A DNA stretch of 64,000 bases from a bacterium (GCA_013823945.1 PNMZ01000001.1:248001-312000), one strand, 5' to 3'; numbered from the stretch's first letter, positions 35,409 through 45,800 are shown. A program made the numbers and translations. The notes: generated from the sequence alone by a model not told the origin.

Positions 35409-36694
35409 TTGCGCTTCATGGGAACCGGGGGCACGATGCTGCCCGGTGCAACGTTTTTCATGCTCGACCTCGGACGCCAAACCGCTGCCGTGACATCTTC
35501 AGCCGTGACCCGTTCCGAGCCGATTGCATTTAATCCACCCACATATATTGCCGTTGCTGAACTAACCGCGAGCGTCCCCGGCTCTGCAACTTTTTGCAAA
35601 TGCGCCGCTACATCAATGACATGAGCAAAGTTCACCGCCGTGGACTCCCGACCCGGTGCCAAAACTGGGCCAGTATGAACCGCTGCGCGCAATACCAACG
35701 GAGATTTCAGCTTGTTGCGATAGGCGTTGAACTCAAACAACCCCGCCTGCATTGCCTTACCCGCCGTAACCGCATCTTTGGGATCCTCAAAAACGCACGT
35801 CACCCCATCCCCCGCTGTAGAGTGAATCTTTCCCCCATTCTTCAGAGTAATCTGCTCAATGAACTGATGATATTCATTCAGTGTGTATTCCACTGCAATC
35901 TGGTCATTCTCGGTCTTCATCCGGGTTGAACCCACCGCATCCACACTAATAAAGGTCACGAACTTCTCATCTTCTTTCAACTTACTTTGAATCTCAAGAA
36001 GTTGGGTCAGCAACTGATGACGCTCCGCCGCCGGATCGCCAAGACCCAGTCGCTTGCGATTCTTCGACAGCAATTCAAATCCCAGTCCCCCACCCAAAGC
36101 TCCCGCCAAAGTCAATCCAATCATCGCTGGAGGTGAACTCCCCTCAGCCCCCACCAAGGTGACCATCCCATCAAGCAATGCAAACAGGGCTAATGTAATC
36201 TGGGAAACCAACCCCAATAGCGCACCTGAACCAATTGCCGTCTTGACATTTCGTGAGACCGTCGCATTGTAAAGCCCTGCCAGAATGAATAAAGTAGAGA
36301 ACAGTGAGAAGAAACCACTGGAATCACCTCCCGGCAAAGCACGGCTCCAAAAGGCCATAAAACCCGCTCCCATCCCCAAAACCGCCCCCGCTACAAGCCG
36401 TCGTGTATCCGGATCAAACGCCAAGAACGATTGCCTGAGCTGCTCAAAGAACGATCGTTTGCGCTGAGTTTCCGGAACACTCCGTACCGCAAGTCGAATG
36501 TAATCCAATGGTGCGCCTGTTGCCTCACTCACTGCTATCAGCGCATCATCGTCCAGCTCACCTCCCGCTTGCTCTCGCAACCGTGACGCCAAAACTATCA
36601 TCTGCTGAATCTCTTCTTCCGACATTGATCCCGGCTGAGACGGCACCATCGCCCCTCTCAAACCAGGCTCATCTTCAAATTGCTCTGTACTCAA
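35405..36694 (-). CDS. Membrane protein with class III nucleotide cyclase-like domain, catalytic residues altered
   Basis: This 429-residue protein has a cytoplasmic N-terminus with 'MSEEEIQQMI', about four membrane helices at ~100-210, a short coiled coil, and a class III cyclase homology domain at ~245-400. The two metal-binding Asp are present (D252 in 'FISVDAVGSTRM' and D296 in 'STAGDGVTCVF'). The position that is usually 'VINVAARLQ' reads 'VIDVAAHLQ', so the Asn and Arg that stabilise the transition state appear replaced by Asp361 and His365. It may be a regulatory or inactive cyclase domain. The substrate cannot be assigned. Confidence 0.8.
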   Translation of the reverse strand: MSTEQFEDEPGLRGAMVPSQPGSMSEEEIQQMIVLASRLREQAGGELDDDALIAVSEATGAPLDYIRLAVRSVPETQRKRSFFEQLRQSFLAFDPDTRRLVAGAVLGMGAGFMAFWSRALPGGDSSGFFSLFSTLFILAGLYNATVSRNVKTAIGSGALLGLVSQITLALFALLDGMVTLVGAEGSSPPAMIGLTLAGALGGGLGFELLSKNRKRLGLGDPAAERHQLLTQLLEIQSKLKEDEKFVTFISVDAVGSTRMKTENDQIAVEYTLNEYHQFIEQITLKNGGKIHSTAGDGVTCVFEDPKDAVTAGKAMQAGLFEFNAYRNKLKSPLVLRAAVHTGPVLAPGRESTAVNFAHVIDVAAHLQKVAEPGTLAVSSATAIYVGGLNAIGSERVTAEDVTAAVWRPRSSMKNVAPGSIVPPVPMKRN

Positions 36695-36841
36695 TTCTCA
36701 CATCATTCTACTGGTACAAGAGAGTCAGGTTGCAGGGAATAAAACACGAACATTAGTCCTCAACTTACTAGTAGCTACTTGAAGCGATGCATATTGCTCA
36801 ATAATCATGCCAACTTTGGGGAAATATCTGACCCATTCATA

Positions 36842-38005
36842 TCAATCTTTGTACGGATCAAATACATCCCGTCCCGCCATCGCCACCCCAACTGGCGTCA
36901 AAGTATGCACGACCCGAACCGTCCCCTCGTGGTGGGTCAAAACCTCGTCCAGTCGCTTATAACACGGCGGAGCTTCGTCCAAATCTCCACCCCTCAATTC
37001 AACATTCGCCTTCCGAACCCAATTCTCCATCGCATCCGGGCGAACCATTCCTTCGATTCCTTTTTTCTTGTTTCCTTTGGCCTTTGTCCGGCTCATCACC
37101 CGCCCCGCCCCGTGAACCGTTGAATAAAGTGATGTTCGAGAATTTTCAGAATCAATGCCTTCCAAAATCACCGACGGCTCGGCCATCGTTGCCCCAACAA
37201 AGCCGCGCTGACCCGGAAACGCCGGTGTCGCTCCTTTCCGAACAACCCAATAACTCTCACCACTATGTTCCTCCCGCCAAGCAAAGTTGTGATGGTTGTG
37301 AATTTCATCGTGAATCTTGGCCCCAAGAATTTTCGCTACCCTTGCACAAACCCAGTCCCGCCCAGCATAGGCATAGCGACCGGCAAGCTCCATGCAAGCA
37401 ATGTACTCTTGCCCAACATCCGATCGTTCATGCAACCAAGTGATAAAGTGCCGATCATTTCCAATCCGCTTCGCCTGGTCAATATAGTAACTTGCAATTC
37501 CATGCCCCAAACCCCGAGAGCCAAAGTGGACTCCCACCCAAACCCGATCAAGCTCATCCACCATGATGTTGACATAGTGGTTCCCGCTCCCAACCGTCCC
37601 GAGTTGCGCGCGCGCTTTCTCCTTGAGTGACTTCATCACCGAGTTCGCTTCCCAAAGTGGATCATCAAACAACTCGTGATCCACCTCCTCATTGTTCACC
37701 CGACCAACCCCAAAACTGATAATCCGCTGAACATCGTCCATGATCACTCGAATCTTCTGCCGAACGTTTTCCGCCCGTGCGTCGGTCAACACTGCCTTGT
37801 TCCCACAAGCAATGTCATAACCCACCCCGCTTGGAGAAACAAACTCGTGGTACGCCACCACTCCCCCAATCGGAACTCCATAACCGACATGATGATCCCC
37901 CATCAAAGCCAAGCGCGCCGCGCCCGTCTCCTCCGCATTTTTGATCTGAGCAAATGCGCTCATATCAACTTCACCATATACAGGAATCCCATCAATAATC
38001 TTCAT
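36842..38005 (-). CDS. rtcB: RtcB-family RNA ligase
   Basis: This 387-residue enzyme of the RtcB family joins RNA ends bearing 2',3'-cyclic or 3'-phosphate to 5'-OH ends, using GTP and Mn. Visible sites are 'PSGVGYDIACGNKAVL' with the metal-binding Asp and Cys, 'LGTVGSGNHYVNI', 'VGVHFGSRGLGHG', 'DEIHNHHNFAWREE' and 'STVHGAGRVMSR' with the His that forms the guanylate adduct. It is shorter than Escherichia coli RtcB, consistent with a bacterial subgroup. No archease or rtcA gene is near, so it may act in repair rather than splicing. Confidence 0.92.
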   Translation of the reverse strand: MKIIDGIPVYGEVDMSAFAQIKNAEETGAARLALMGDHHVGYGVPIGGVVAYHEFVSPSGVGYDIACGNKAVLTDARAENVRQKIRVIMDDVQRIISFGVGRVNNEEVDHELFDDPLWEANSVMKSLKEKARAQLGTVGSGNHYVNIMVDELDRVWVGVHFGSRGLGHGIASYYIDQAKRIGNDRHFITWLHERSDVGQEYIACMELAGRYAYAGRDWVCARVAKILGAKIHDEIHNHHNFAWREEHSGESYWVVRKGATPAFPGQRGFVGATMAEPSVILEGIDSENSRTSLYSTVHGAGRVMSRTKAKGNKKKGIEGMVRPDAMENWVRKANVELRGGDLDEAPPCYKRLDEVLTHHEGTVRVVHTLTPVGVAMAGRDVFDPYKD

Positions 38006-38025
38006 TTGGGGTGAGCTTCAGACGC

Positions 38026-38058
38026 GAAAAAGCCCGGAGCGTTACCAACGCCCCGGGC
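38026..38058 (-). terminator. Intrinsic terminator after the 38072 lipoprotein gene
   Basis: On the minus strand, a stem of GCCCGG and AACGC with their complements (38032-38058, one mismatch, 3-base loop) is followed by TTTTT at 38030-38026. It closes the mutS2-cdd-lipoprotein transcript just before the rtcB gene. Confidence 0.85.
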
Positions 38059-38071
38059 CTGTTCCAAAGTA

Positions 38072-38872
38072 TTAGTTACAACCAGAAGGTGGCGGCGGCG
38101 GTCCATCTTGCTGGCGCGGCAAGAAGATATTCGACGGAAAACTCACCGATCCCCCTGCAACTAATCCCGGAAGCGTCAAAAGGCAGGCATTCCCCGTCAC
38201 GGCATAGTCCACATTCTGGTACTTAATCGCCGCGAAATAGAGAGCAGAAACCGTCTGCGGCTTCAACCGCAGACGAGTTGCGTTGTTTCCAACAACACCC
38301 GAAAACCGACCATCATAGCCGGTGATCGCCGCTCCAACAACATTCCCGCCATTGTCTACAAATTCAAATTGAACTCCACCAACCGCAACATTCGATGTAT
38401 TCGCCAAAAGCCGACCCGTAACCCGGGTATTCGTCGCCGGCGAAACAAAAACATCCTGATTCAATGTTTTAGGCTGACCAATAACCGTTGCCGTCGCCGT
38501 CAGGTTCAAAAATCCCGTTGGGCGACTAATCACTTGCATGACTCCCGTATTCGTCAAGGTCACCGCGCTCCCCGCGCCAGAGCCTGTCAATCCCCAGTTC
38601 GTTACCGCAAGTGGAGTGCGCACTCCCAACTGGTCATAGTTCACATACTGAACCGTAACAATGTCCCCAACATTCAAGTTGAGCGGGTCAACCAAACTTC
38701 CACTCCGGAAAAATTCCAAATATTGTCCGGCAGCTGGCTTCGCTCCCCCCCCTAAACCGCCGGAAGTCGAACCAGAACCTCCCGTTCCACCACCGCCTCC
38801 ACCACAACCCAAAACAACCACAATCGCAACAAATGCTGCAATCCACCTGACCAATTTGTTTGAATCTTTCAC
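38072..38872 (-). CDS. Lipoprotein with poly-glycine after the lipid cysteine
   Basis: The open frame extends to 38974, but the GTG at 38872, preceded by AAGGA at good spacing, gives a proper lipoprotein signal: 'VKDSNKLVRW', a hydrophobic stretch (IAAFVAIVVVLG) and Cys followed by a glycine run. The product has 266 residues. Beta-rich repeats follow ('GVMQVISRPTGFLNLTATAT'), which read as bacterial Ig-like (Big2-like) and carboxypeptidase-regulatory-like sandwich domains ('VTGRLLANTSNVAVGGVQFE'). The end is Pro/Gly-rich (QQDGPPPPPSG). It starts 11 bases after the cytidine deaminase gene. The function is unknown. Confidence 0.75.
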   Translation of the reverse strand: MKDSNKLVRWIAAFVAIVVVLGCGGGGGGTGGSGSTSGGLGGGAKPAAGQYLEFFRSGSLVDPLNLNVGDIVTVQYVNYDQLGVRTPLAVTNWGLTGSGAGSAVTLTNTGVMQVISRPTGFLNLTATATVIGQPKTLNQDVFVSPATNTRVTGRLLANTSNVAVGGVQFEFVDNGGNVVGAAITGYDGRFSGVVGNNATRLRLKPQTVSALYFAAIKYQNVDYAVTGNACLLTLPGLVAGGSVSFPSNIFLPRQQDGPPPPPSGCN

Positions 38873-38883
38873 GTCTTTCCTTA

Positions 38884-39282
38884 TCAATCCTGTCCCAGTG
38901 CCGCTCGGAATGTCGCCGGAATTAACTCCGCCAACGTAAACGTCCGTTCCGTCCCATCTTCTCCGACGAGCCAAATGACTACTCGTTCCGGCTCATCAGT
39001 GAATTCGGCAAGAGTTTGGCGGCACATCCCGCACGGACTTCCCGAATCACGAGTGACAACCGCGACTTCGCGAATCCTGCGGCATCCTGCAGAAACCATC
39101 TTGCCGATCGCCACTCGTTCCGCACACATGCAAAGGCCAAAGCTTACGTTTTCAACGTTGCATCCAGAATAGATCACTCCGTCCGCACCTCGAACCGCCG
39201 CACCCACCGAATAGACGGAATAGGGCGCATAAGCGTTCGCTCGAACCGCTCGCGCCGCATCAACCAAATCATTCGGTGCCAT
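38884..39282 (-). CDS. cdd: Cytidine deaminase
   Basis: This enzyme deaminates cytidine or deoxycytidine to uridine or deoxyuridine in pyrimidine salvage. The 132-residue length is normal for the homotetrameric type. Zinc and catalytic residues are seen in 'LCMCAERVAIGKM' (Cys and the proton-shuttle Glu) and 'SPCGMCRQTLAEF' (the CxxC zinc ligands); 'SGCNVENVSFG' binds substrate. The start is ATG 39282 with AAGG upstream. It follows mutS2 by 6 bases and precedes a lipoprotein gene. Confidence 0.95.
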   Translation of the reverse strand: MAPNDLVDAARAVRANAYAPYSVYSVGAAVRGADGVIYSGCNVENVSFGLCMCAERVAIGKMVSAGCRRIREVAVVTRDSGSPCGMCRQTLAEFTDEPERVVIWLVGEDGTERTFTLAELIPATFRAALGQD

Positions 39283-39288
39283 CAAGCC

Positions 39289-41640
39289 TTATTGTAGCCG
39301 AGCGACCGTCGCTCCCTGCCCCCCACTATCCGCATCCGCCTCTTCAAAACTCACAATCTGCGAATGACGCCTCAACATGTCATGAGTCAATTTTCGCAAG
39401 ACTCCGCCCCCTTTACCATGCACAATCCGTACTTCATCAACCCCTGCAACAATTGCATCATCCAAAAACTGGTCGAGCTTTTCCTCTGCTTCTTCAAATC
39501 TCAACTGGCGAATATTCAATTCCCGACTGATTTTTGTCGCTTTCTCCAGTCTCATCCGCGTCGCCATCCGAGAACTCCCCTTTGACTTTTTCTGAACAAC
39601 TGGTTGTGGAGCCTCCAACGGTACAACTTGCTTCAAGTCCACATCCATCCGAATCGCCCCGACCATCACGACCACTTTTCCCTGTCGAGGATCATCCGCA
39701 ACAACTCCCGTCATATTCAGATTCTTGATCCGAACCTTGACCCCCTTCCGAACCGCAATCCCCGAATCAACTACTTTTTCCTCTGGTCGAATCTCTCGGC
39801 TGAGTTCTCCCGCTGCCGAGTTGATTGACCGAATCTCGTTCCGCGCGGCATCAATCGACTCCTGAGATTTCTCTTTCTTGACTCGCTCAAAAACCTGATC
39901 GGCTTCAATCCGAATCTGCCGCAGCAACTCATCCAACTCCGAACTTGCTCGTTCCCCAACTCTCCGCCGCGCTGCCTCCGCTTGCTCAATCTTACGCTCC
40001 GCTTCCTCTTCTACCTTCTTCAATCGGGCCGCCAATTTGTCCGCTTCACTCTGAGCTTTCTGCGCTCGCCGTTGCGCATTCTCTAACTGCTCAATCATTC
40101 GAGCGACATCTCGCTCTTGCTGGCTAAAGCCGTGCTCCGCTCGCTCAATGACTTCCTTCGGAACGCCGTAACGCCCCGCAATCTTGAACGCATGGGAACT
40201 CCCTGGCGTCCCTGGCAAAAATCGATATGTCGGTGCCAGCGACTTCAAATCAAATTCCATTGAGGCGTTCACAAGCTTCGCATGATCGCTTGCAAACAGC
40301 TTCAATTCGCCGTAGTGCGTACTCGCCATCACCACCGCACCTCCATCCAAGAACGCATCCAGCAAAGCCGCCGCCAGTGCCGCCCCCTCATCCGGGTCCG
40401 TTCCCGCCCCTGCTTCATCAAGCAAAACTAATGCCCCCTTCTTCAGCCCACTCAAAGCCCGAGCAATGTTCTTAATGTGACCACTAAATGTGGAAAGACT
40501 CTGCTCAAGCGATTGCTCATCTCCAATGTCCGCCCAAATCTGAGTAAACACCCCCAGCTTCGCATCCCCCGCTGGAACCATCATTCCGCTCTGCGCCATC
40601 GCCGCAAACAATCCCACCGTCTTGATCGCGATCGTTTTCCCACCTGTATTCGGCCCCGTAATAAGAATGCTTGGCCCACCAAGACCAATCGACAAGCTCA
40701 ATGGCACTGCAATCTTTGGATCAAGCAAAGGATGCCGCCCTTGCGAGACCTTCAACCCGACCCCATCAACAAGCTCGACAATCGTTCCGTTCTGCGCACT
40801 TCCTAATCGCACCATTCCAAAAACTAGGTCAAATCCCGCTCCAATATCCATCCCCATCCGGATGGCCTGGCTGTGCTGACCAACCTCCCCGCTCAGCTCT
40901 TTCAAAATCCGTTTGATCTCGGCTTTCTCTTCTGCCTCCGCTTGCCTCAGCTGATTCCCCGCCTCAACTACGGCTTCCGGCTCAATAAAAACCGTCAATC
41001 CACTCGCGCTCGAATCATGAACAATTCCCTTCACTTTCCCGCGATGCTCACTTTTCACGGGCAACACGTACCGACCGTTCCGCTGGGTCACAACCGTATC
41101 GCTCAAATACTCCCGCGTCGGCCCGCTGGTAAACCCTTGAATCTGCGCCTGAATCCGCTGGAGGCACTTCCCAATCTTTGTCCGCGCAAGAGCGAGAATC
41201 GGACTCGCCGCGTCAAGCATTTCTCCGTCCAAATCAAAACACTCGTCCAGCTTTGCCCCGAGCCATCCCATGTCTGGGATCAATTCCGCTTCCGCTCGCA
41301 ATACTGGAATATCGCCTCCAAACCCCAAAACCGCTTTTCTCGCCCGGTCAACCGTTCGAATGCTCTGGCCCACTTTCGCCAAAATTGCCCCTTCCAAAAC
41401 CGCTCCTTTCGCCGCCAAACCAACCAACTCCCCAACATCATAAAGCCCCCTCAGCCCCGGCAATTCGGTCTCAAACAATTTTTCCGCATCGCGAGTCTTC
41501 GCCAGCCTTGCCGCAACCTCTCCCTGGTCATAGCTGGGCAAGAGCCCCTCCGCCAGAGCCTGACCCAATGGCGATTCGCAATGCGCGGAGAGTTCCCCGC
41601 GCACCCGATCCCATTCCAAGACTCTGAGCGCATGCGTCAC
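39289..41640 (-). CDS. mutS2: MutS2 (DNA/ribosome-rescue MutS homologue with Smr domain)
   Basis: This 783-residue protein has the MutS2 layout: the core and lever domains, then the ATPase with Walker A 'ILITGPNTGGKTIAIKT' and Walker B 'GALVLLDEAGAGTDPDEGAA', a long coiled coil (~500-600, 'AQKAQSEADKLAARLKKVEE'), a KOW-like patch ('GVKVRIKNLNMTGVVADD'), and a C-terminal Smr nuclease domain ('DEVRIVHGKGGGVLRKLTHD'). It lacks the mismatch-recognition domain of MutS. Known roles are suppression of homologous recombination and, in Bacillus, splitting of collided ribosomes. It heads the operon with cdd. Confidence 0.95.
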   Translation of the reverse strand: MTHALRVLEWDRVRGELSAHCESPLGQALAEGLLPSYDQGEVAARLAKTRDAEKLFETELPGLRGLYDVGELVGLAAKGAVLEGAILAKVGQSIRTVDRARKAVLGFGGDIPVLRAEAELIPDMGWLGAKLDECFDLDGEMLDAASPILALARTKIGKCLQRIQAQIQGFTSGPTREYLSDTVVTQRNGRYVLPVKSEHRGKVKGIVHDSSASGLTVFIEPEAVVEAGNQLRQAEAEEKAEIKRILKELSGEVGQHSQAIRMGMDIGAGFDLVFGMVRLGSAQNGTIVELVDGVGLKVSQGRHPLLDPKIAVPLSLSIGLGGPSILITGPNTGGKTIAIKTVGLFAAMAQSGMMVPAGDAKLGVFTQIWADIGDEQSLEQSLSTFSGHIKNIARALSGLKKGALVLLDEAGAGTDPDEGAALAAALLDAFLDGGAVVMASTHYGELKLFASDHAKLVNASMEFDLKSLAPTYRFLPGTPGSSHAFKIAGRYGVPKEVIERAEHGFSQQERDVARMIEQLENAQRRAQKAQSEADKLAARLKKVEEEAERKIEQAEAARRRVGERASSELDELLRQIRIEADQVFERVKKEKSQESIDAARNEIRSINSAAGELSREIRPEEKVVDSGIAVRKGVKVRIKNLNMTGVVADDPRQGKVVVMVGAIRMDVDLKQVVPLEAPQPVVQKKSKGSSRMATRMRLEKATKISRELNIRQLRFEEAEEKLDQFLDDAIVAGVDEVRIVHGKGGGVLRKLTHDMLRRHSQIVSFEEADADSGGQGATVARLQ

Positions 41641-42024
41641 CTCTCCATTTTGAATCTAATCCGGTTTTCCATTTCGGGAACCTTGGAGACACAGCGTTCC
41701 TATCTAGCATTGAAGATTGATTGCACGTAGACTCATTGAGCGAGATTTAGAAAACAATCAGACTTGAGATCGTCCCCCTCCCCCTCCGGGGGAAGATTAA
41801 GGAGGGGAAGTCAACCAACCCAAAGAGCGCTCACTCTCTGGGGGAGAGCCTGCCCCGGGCTTGAACCGGGGACTTAGGAGGGGGCAACATTAGTTCGCTT
41901 TCAAAAAGAGAGCACCCACACTAAATCAAATTCTCCATTTCAAACTCTGCCCATCGTACAAAACACGCAACCCACCATCACCCCAGTCAAAACCCCCACA
42001 CCAAAAACCCGTCAAAATAAGCGC
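41641..42024. other. Intergenic region holding two palindromic repeat copies
   Basis: This 384-base gap lies between the divergent mutS2 and DNRLRE-like genes. Its left part has no clear gene; the middle holds the two G-rich repeats described separately. A stretch that looks like a tRNA T-arm (CCCCGGTTCAAGCCCGGGG, minus strand) is part of the second repeat and lacks matching acceptor and anticodon stems. No promoter could be set with confidence. Confidence 0.5.
41773..41886. repeat. Two copies of a G-rich palindromic intergenic repeat
   Basis: Copy one (41773-41810) and copy two (about 41834-41886) both have a self-complementary C-run/G-run core followed by GA-T/C-TTA-A/G-GG-A/G-GGGG. For example, copy one has GGGGGAAGATTAAGGAGGGG and copy two has GGGGACTTAGGAGGGGG. 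Two more copies lie after the next gene. They resemble REP-type intergenic repeats and appear in no coding region of the window. Confidence 0.65.
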
Positions 42025-42657
42025 ATGATTACCGCGCTCACCCTGCTCGTCTCCGCCCAAACCCTGTCCCTCAACCCCACCGACGACGTCTGGGTATACA
42101 AGTTCGCCGCCGACCAAACCTCGGACCCGTTCCTCCGTTGCTGGGGCACGAACTCCAAATCCGTAGCCGACCCCGATGCCGGCGAAGCCGGATCATGGTC
42201 AGTCATGAAGTTTGATATCAGCAAACTCCCCACCTCCAAACTCACTGCAGCAACCCTCGACCTCTACTTCGTCCCCAATCCCAATATCGACGAAGCCCTT
42301 GGAAAAAAATATCCCATCGAAGTTCGATCGGTGTCTTCGAAATTTGAAGAAGAAAACTTCTCCCTCGACCAAGCCGCTTCAATCAAACCCACGCTTGACT
42401 CTCTGATCGCCAATAATCCCGTGACCCTTTACAGCAATGCTGAAGGCTCGAGCAAAGTTACTATCAATCTCCTTGCGAAAAAAGACTCGTTTGAAAAAGC
42501 CCTCGCCGAAGCCCGAAAATCACAGTCCAAAGAACTCGCCTTCGCCCTCACCAGTGCCCTTACCCCCGACGAAGCCGGCGAATCCCTGATCTATAAGTTC
42601 TACAGCACCAACAGCGAGAAATCCACCCGTCCAACATTAAACTTGGTGTTCGAATAA
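42025..42657 (+). CDS. Secreted DNRLRE/CBM96-like domain protein
   Basis: This 210-residue protein has a short signal-like start (MITALTLLVSAQ) and a single beta-sandwich domain: 'DDVWVYKFAADQTSD', 'SWSVMKFDISKLPTSKLTAA' then 'TLDLYFV', and 'TRPTLNLVFE' at the end. This is the layout of DNRLRE (disaggregatase-related) and CBM96-type modules, which may bind carbohydrate. There is no catalytic domain. The gene is flanked on both sides by G-rich palindromic repeats, and no Shine-Dalgarno sequence is obvious. Confidence 0.65.
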   Translation: MITALTLLVSAQTLSLNPTDDVWVYKFAADQTSDPFLRCWGTNSKSVADPDAGEAGSWSVMKFDISKLPTSKLTAATLDLYFVPNPNIDEALGKKYPIEVRSVSSKFEEENFSLDQAASIKPTLDSLIANNPVTLYSNAEGSSKVTINLLAKKDSFEKALAEARKSQSKELAFALTSALTPDEAGESLIYKFYSTNSEKSTRPTLNLVFE

Positions 42658-42663
42658 TTTAAT

Positions 42664-42804
42664 CTCCCTCCCCTGATGGGGAGGGATTAAGGGTGGGGAG
42701 ACACCAAGATTGAGTTTGTAAGTTTGTTCGATCTAATGTTCAAACAGATTGAGTACCTTTTTGTTGATCTTCCTCCCCCAGGGGGGGAGGACTTAGGAGG
42801 GGGC
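42664..42804. repeat. Two further copies of the G-rich palindromic repeat
   Basis: Copies at about 42664-42700 and 42769-42804 repeat the pattern upstream of the previous gene: CTCCC core, GGGAG, then GATTAAGGGTGGGG or GACTTAGGAGGGGG. They fill most of the 181 bases between the DNRLRE-like gene and the convergent RND pump gene, and could fold as terminators on either strand. Confidence 0.65.
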
Positions 42805-42838
42805 AGTCCAAATTCCCCGCAGTTGAAAGTACGATCAC

Positions 42839-45800
42839 CTAAATCGTCGGCAATTCTTCCGAATGGTGATCAGACTCAACCGGAGTTGAACCACCACCAT
42901 TAAACCGCCGCAAGAACCGCCCCAATCGATCCGAGAACTCGTCAAAGATCAAGTACGAGCAAGGAATGACGAGGAGCGTCAAAACCGTCGAAAGCAACGT
43001 ACCCCCGATAATCGTAATCCCAATCGTCTCCCGGAACTCCGAGCCACGACCAATCGCCAGTGCAACCGGCAACATCCCCGCGATCAAAGCAATCGTCGTC
43101 ATGAGAATCGGTCGAATCCGTGTCCCACCCGACTCAATCAAAGCCTCAACCCGGTCGTACCCCCGCTCGCGCAAGGTATTAGCATAGTCGACCAGCAAGA
43201 TCGCATTCTTCCCGACCAAACCAACCAAAGCGATGATCCCGATAAATCCAACAATGTTCAGCGGCTTATCCGTGATAACCAAAGCCAAGATCGCCCCGAC
43301 CATTGCCTGCGGTTGAGCCAACTGAACGATGAACGGATAAAGCAAGTTGTTGAAGAGCGACGCCAAGATCATGTAAACCAAAATCAAACCAAGCCCAAGC
43401 GCGCCGAATAGGAAGACTGTTTCCCGTTGCTGAGCATCCGCTTGACCGAGAGCCCGAATCGTCACCCCTTCCGGTAACAGCTTTTCTTCGGCAATCCAAG
43501 CGTCAATATTCGCCTGAACCGATCCCGCCGCAAACCCAGGCAGCAAATCAGCGTTGACCTGAATGACCTCCTCCCGATCTCGTCGCTCAATCTTGTCCAG
43601 TCCAACTCCCCGATCAATCGTCGCCACTTCATCCAAGAAAATCGGCTGACCTTCTCGGAAGGTCACTGGCACGGAACGGAGCAATTCAGGATTATTCCGA
43701 TCCTCAAGATCCAGCATTACGCGAATGTCGTACTCTTCACCCGCAACCCGGAACTTAGCCGTATCATCCCCTTCATAAAGCGTCCTTAATGCTCCCCCAA
43801 GTTCTTGAACGGAAACATTCGCCGCCGCCATGCGTGCCCGATCCGGCAAAGCTCTCAACTCCGGCTTTCCTGGCTTACTCGACATTTCCGGTGAGATAAC
43901 CCCGTCAATTGCCCCCGCCGCCAATCGGTCTCGAATATCCGATGCCGTTCGTTGCAACAATTCTCGGTCATTCGACTTAAATGCCAGCTGAATCGCCGCC
44001 CCAAAACCAAAGCCTCCAGCCTCGGTGATGTTCACCTTAACCCCCGGAACTTTGCCCACCGATTGAATCAAATCCGCAACAACATCCTGGCTACTTACAC
44101 TCGCCGGACGCATCTTGCCCTCGTGCTTCACCCAGAACATAATGCTGTCCAAAAGGGCTTCCTTCTCATGCAAAGTCGCCGTAATCTGAGCATACTGCGT
44201 TCCACTCGTACTCGCCGCAAATCCACCCGATTGCCGTCCCAATTGGCTGACCGTGAACTCCACCTGCGGATGCGCCATAACAATCTTCTCAATCTGTGCG
44301 ACCGCGTTCCTCGTCGCCGCCAAGGTTGTGCCTGCAGGTAACTCCACGTTCAGCTGAACCTGTCCTCCGTCACTTTCTGGCACAAACTGGAACTTAAAGA
44401 CATCTTCCTTTTTCCAAGCACCAAAAGCCTGACCAACCAGCGGAGCCGCAATAAACAAAGCAGCAAATCCTGCCATCCCCAGCAAAATCGAAATTCGAGG
44501 CTTTTTCGTTACAACTAAGTTGCCCACAAAAATCAAAACCCCAATCCCAACAATCATTGGCATCATTCCCATGCCAGACTTGAGAGCAGTCGCACGATCC
44601 GGGGCAAATCCACCCCCGATGAACGTGAACATCGCCACCAGAACCGCAAAGCCTCCCCCAAAGAAGTACCACTTGTTATTCAAACTGACCCGCAAAATCT
44701 TTCGGTAACCATTTCCAAATTTCTCGAACTGATGCTCAAACCACTTTGCAAAACGCCCTTCCGGTTCTTCCCAGTTCTCACCCTGACGGTACCAGCGAGC
44801 CGCAAGCATCGGCGTAATCGTAAAGGAAACAAACAGCGAGAACAAAACCGCAATCGCATAGCCAATCCCAAGCGGTCGGAAGAACTGACCTACAACCCCA
44901 CCCATAAATCCAATGGGGAGGAAGACAACAACGTCTGCCATCGTGATCGCAATCGCCGCAAGTCCAATCTCCGCCCGACCGTTGATCGCCGCTTCAACGG
45001 GATTCTCACCCATCTTGAGGTGCCGATAAATATTCTCAATAACGACGATCGAGTCGTCAACCAAAACCCCGATCGCCAAACTCAACGCGAGCATAGACAA
45101 GTTGTTGATCGTGAAGCCAAACACCCACAACGCAATCAAAGTTGCCGCCAAACAAACCGGAATCGAGATACTCACAATCAACGTCCCCCGAAGGTTGTGT
45201 AAGAACATCCAGATGACGATCCCCACCAAGAAAATCCCGAAAAAGATAGCGATGTTCAAGTCGAGCAAACTCTCAACAATCTGAACTGAAGTATCTAGCG
45301 TAACAATAAACTCAATCCCGTATTGCTCTTGCAAGGATTCCAAAAGGCTCTTTCCGCCAAAGTCTGGACTAGCTTCTCGAATTGCCTTGCTAATCTCAAC
45401 CGCATTCCCTTCCTGTGACTTCTGCACGATCAAAACAACCGAGTCATCCCCGTTCACCCGGCTACTTTCTCGCAGTTCTTTGTTCGCATCAATAACCGTT
45501 GCAACATCCCCTAAACGAACTTGCTTGCTCGGTGCCCGCTGCTGAGGATCAGAAATCGTCAAATACATATTGGTCAGCGCGTCTACCGATTCAAATTCAC
45601 CCAAGACCCGAACCGTAAACTCTTCTTCGCCCGCGACAATCCGGCCCGCCGGAACGTTCAACGCCGCCGCCGTTACCGCCCGCTGAATATCAGAAACCCC
45701 AAGCCCATAGCGAAGCAACGCGTCACGCTTCAGTTGAACCTGAATCTCCCGTTCATCTCCCCCTAAAACCGAAACCTGAGCGACCCCCTTAACCCGAGCA

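Noticed and set aside
41850-41875. T-arm-like CCCGGTTCAAGCCCGGG on the minus strand
   Set aside because: The T-arm is perfect, but no acceptor partner, D-arm or anticodon arm is present; it is part of a palindromic repeat.
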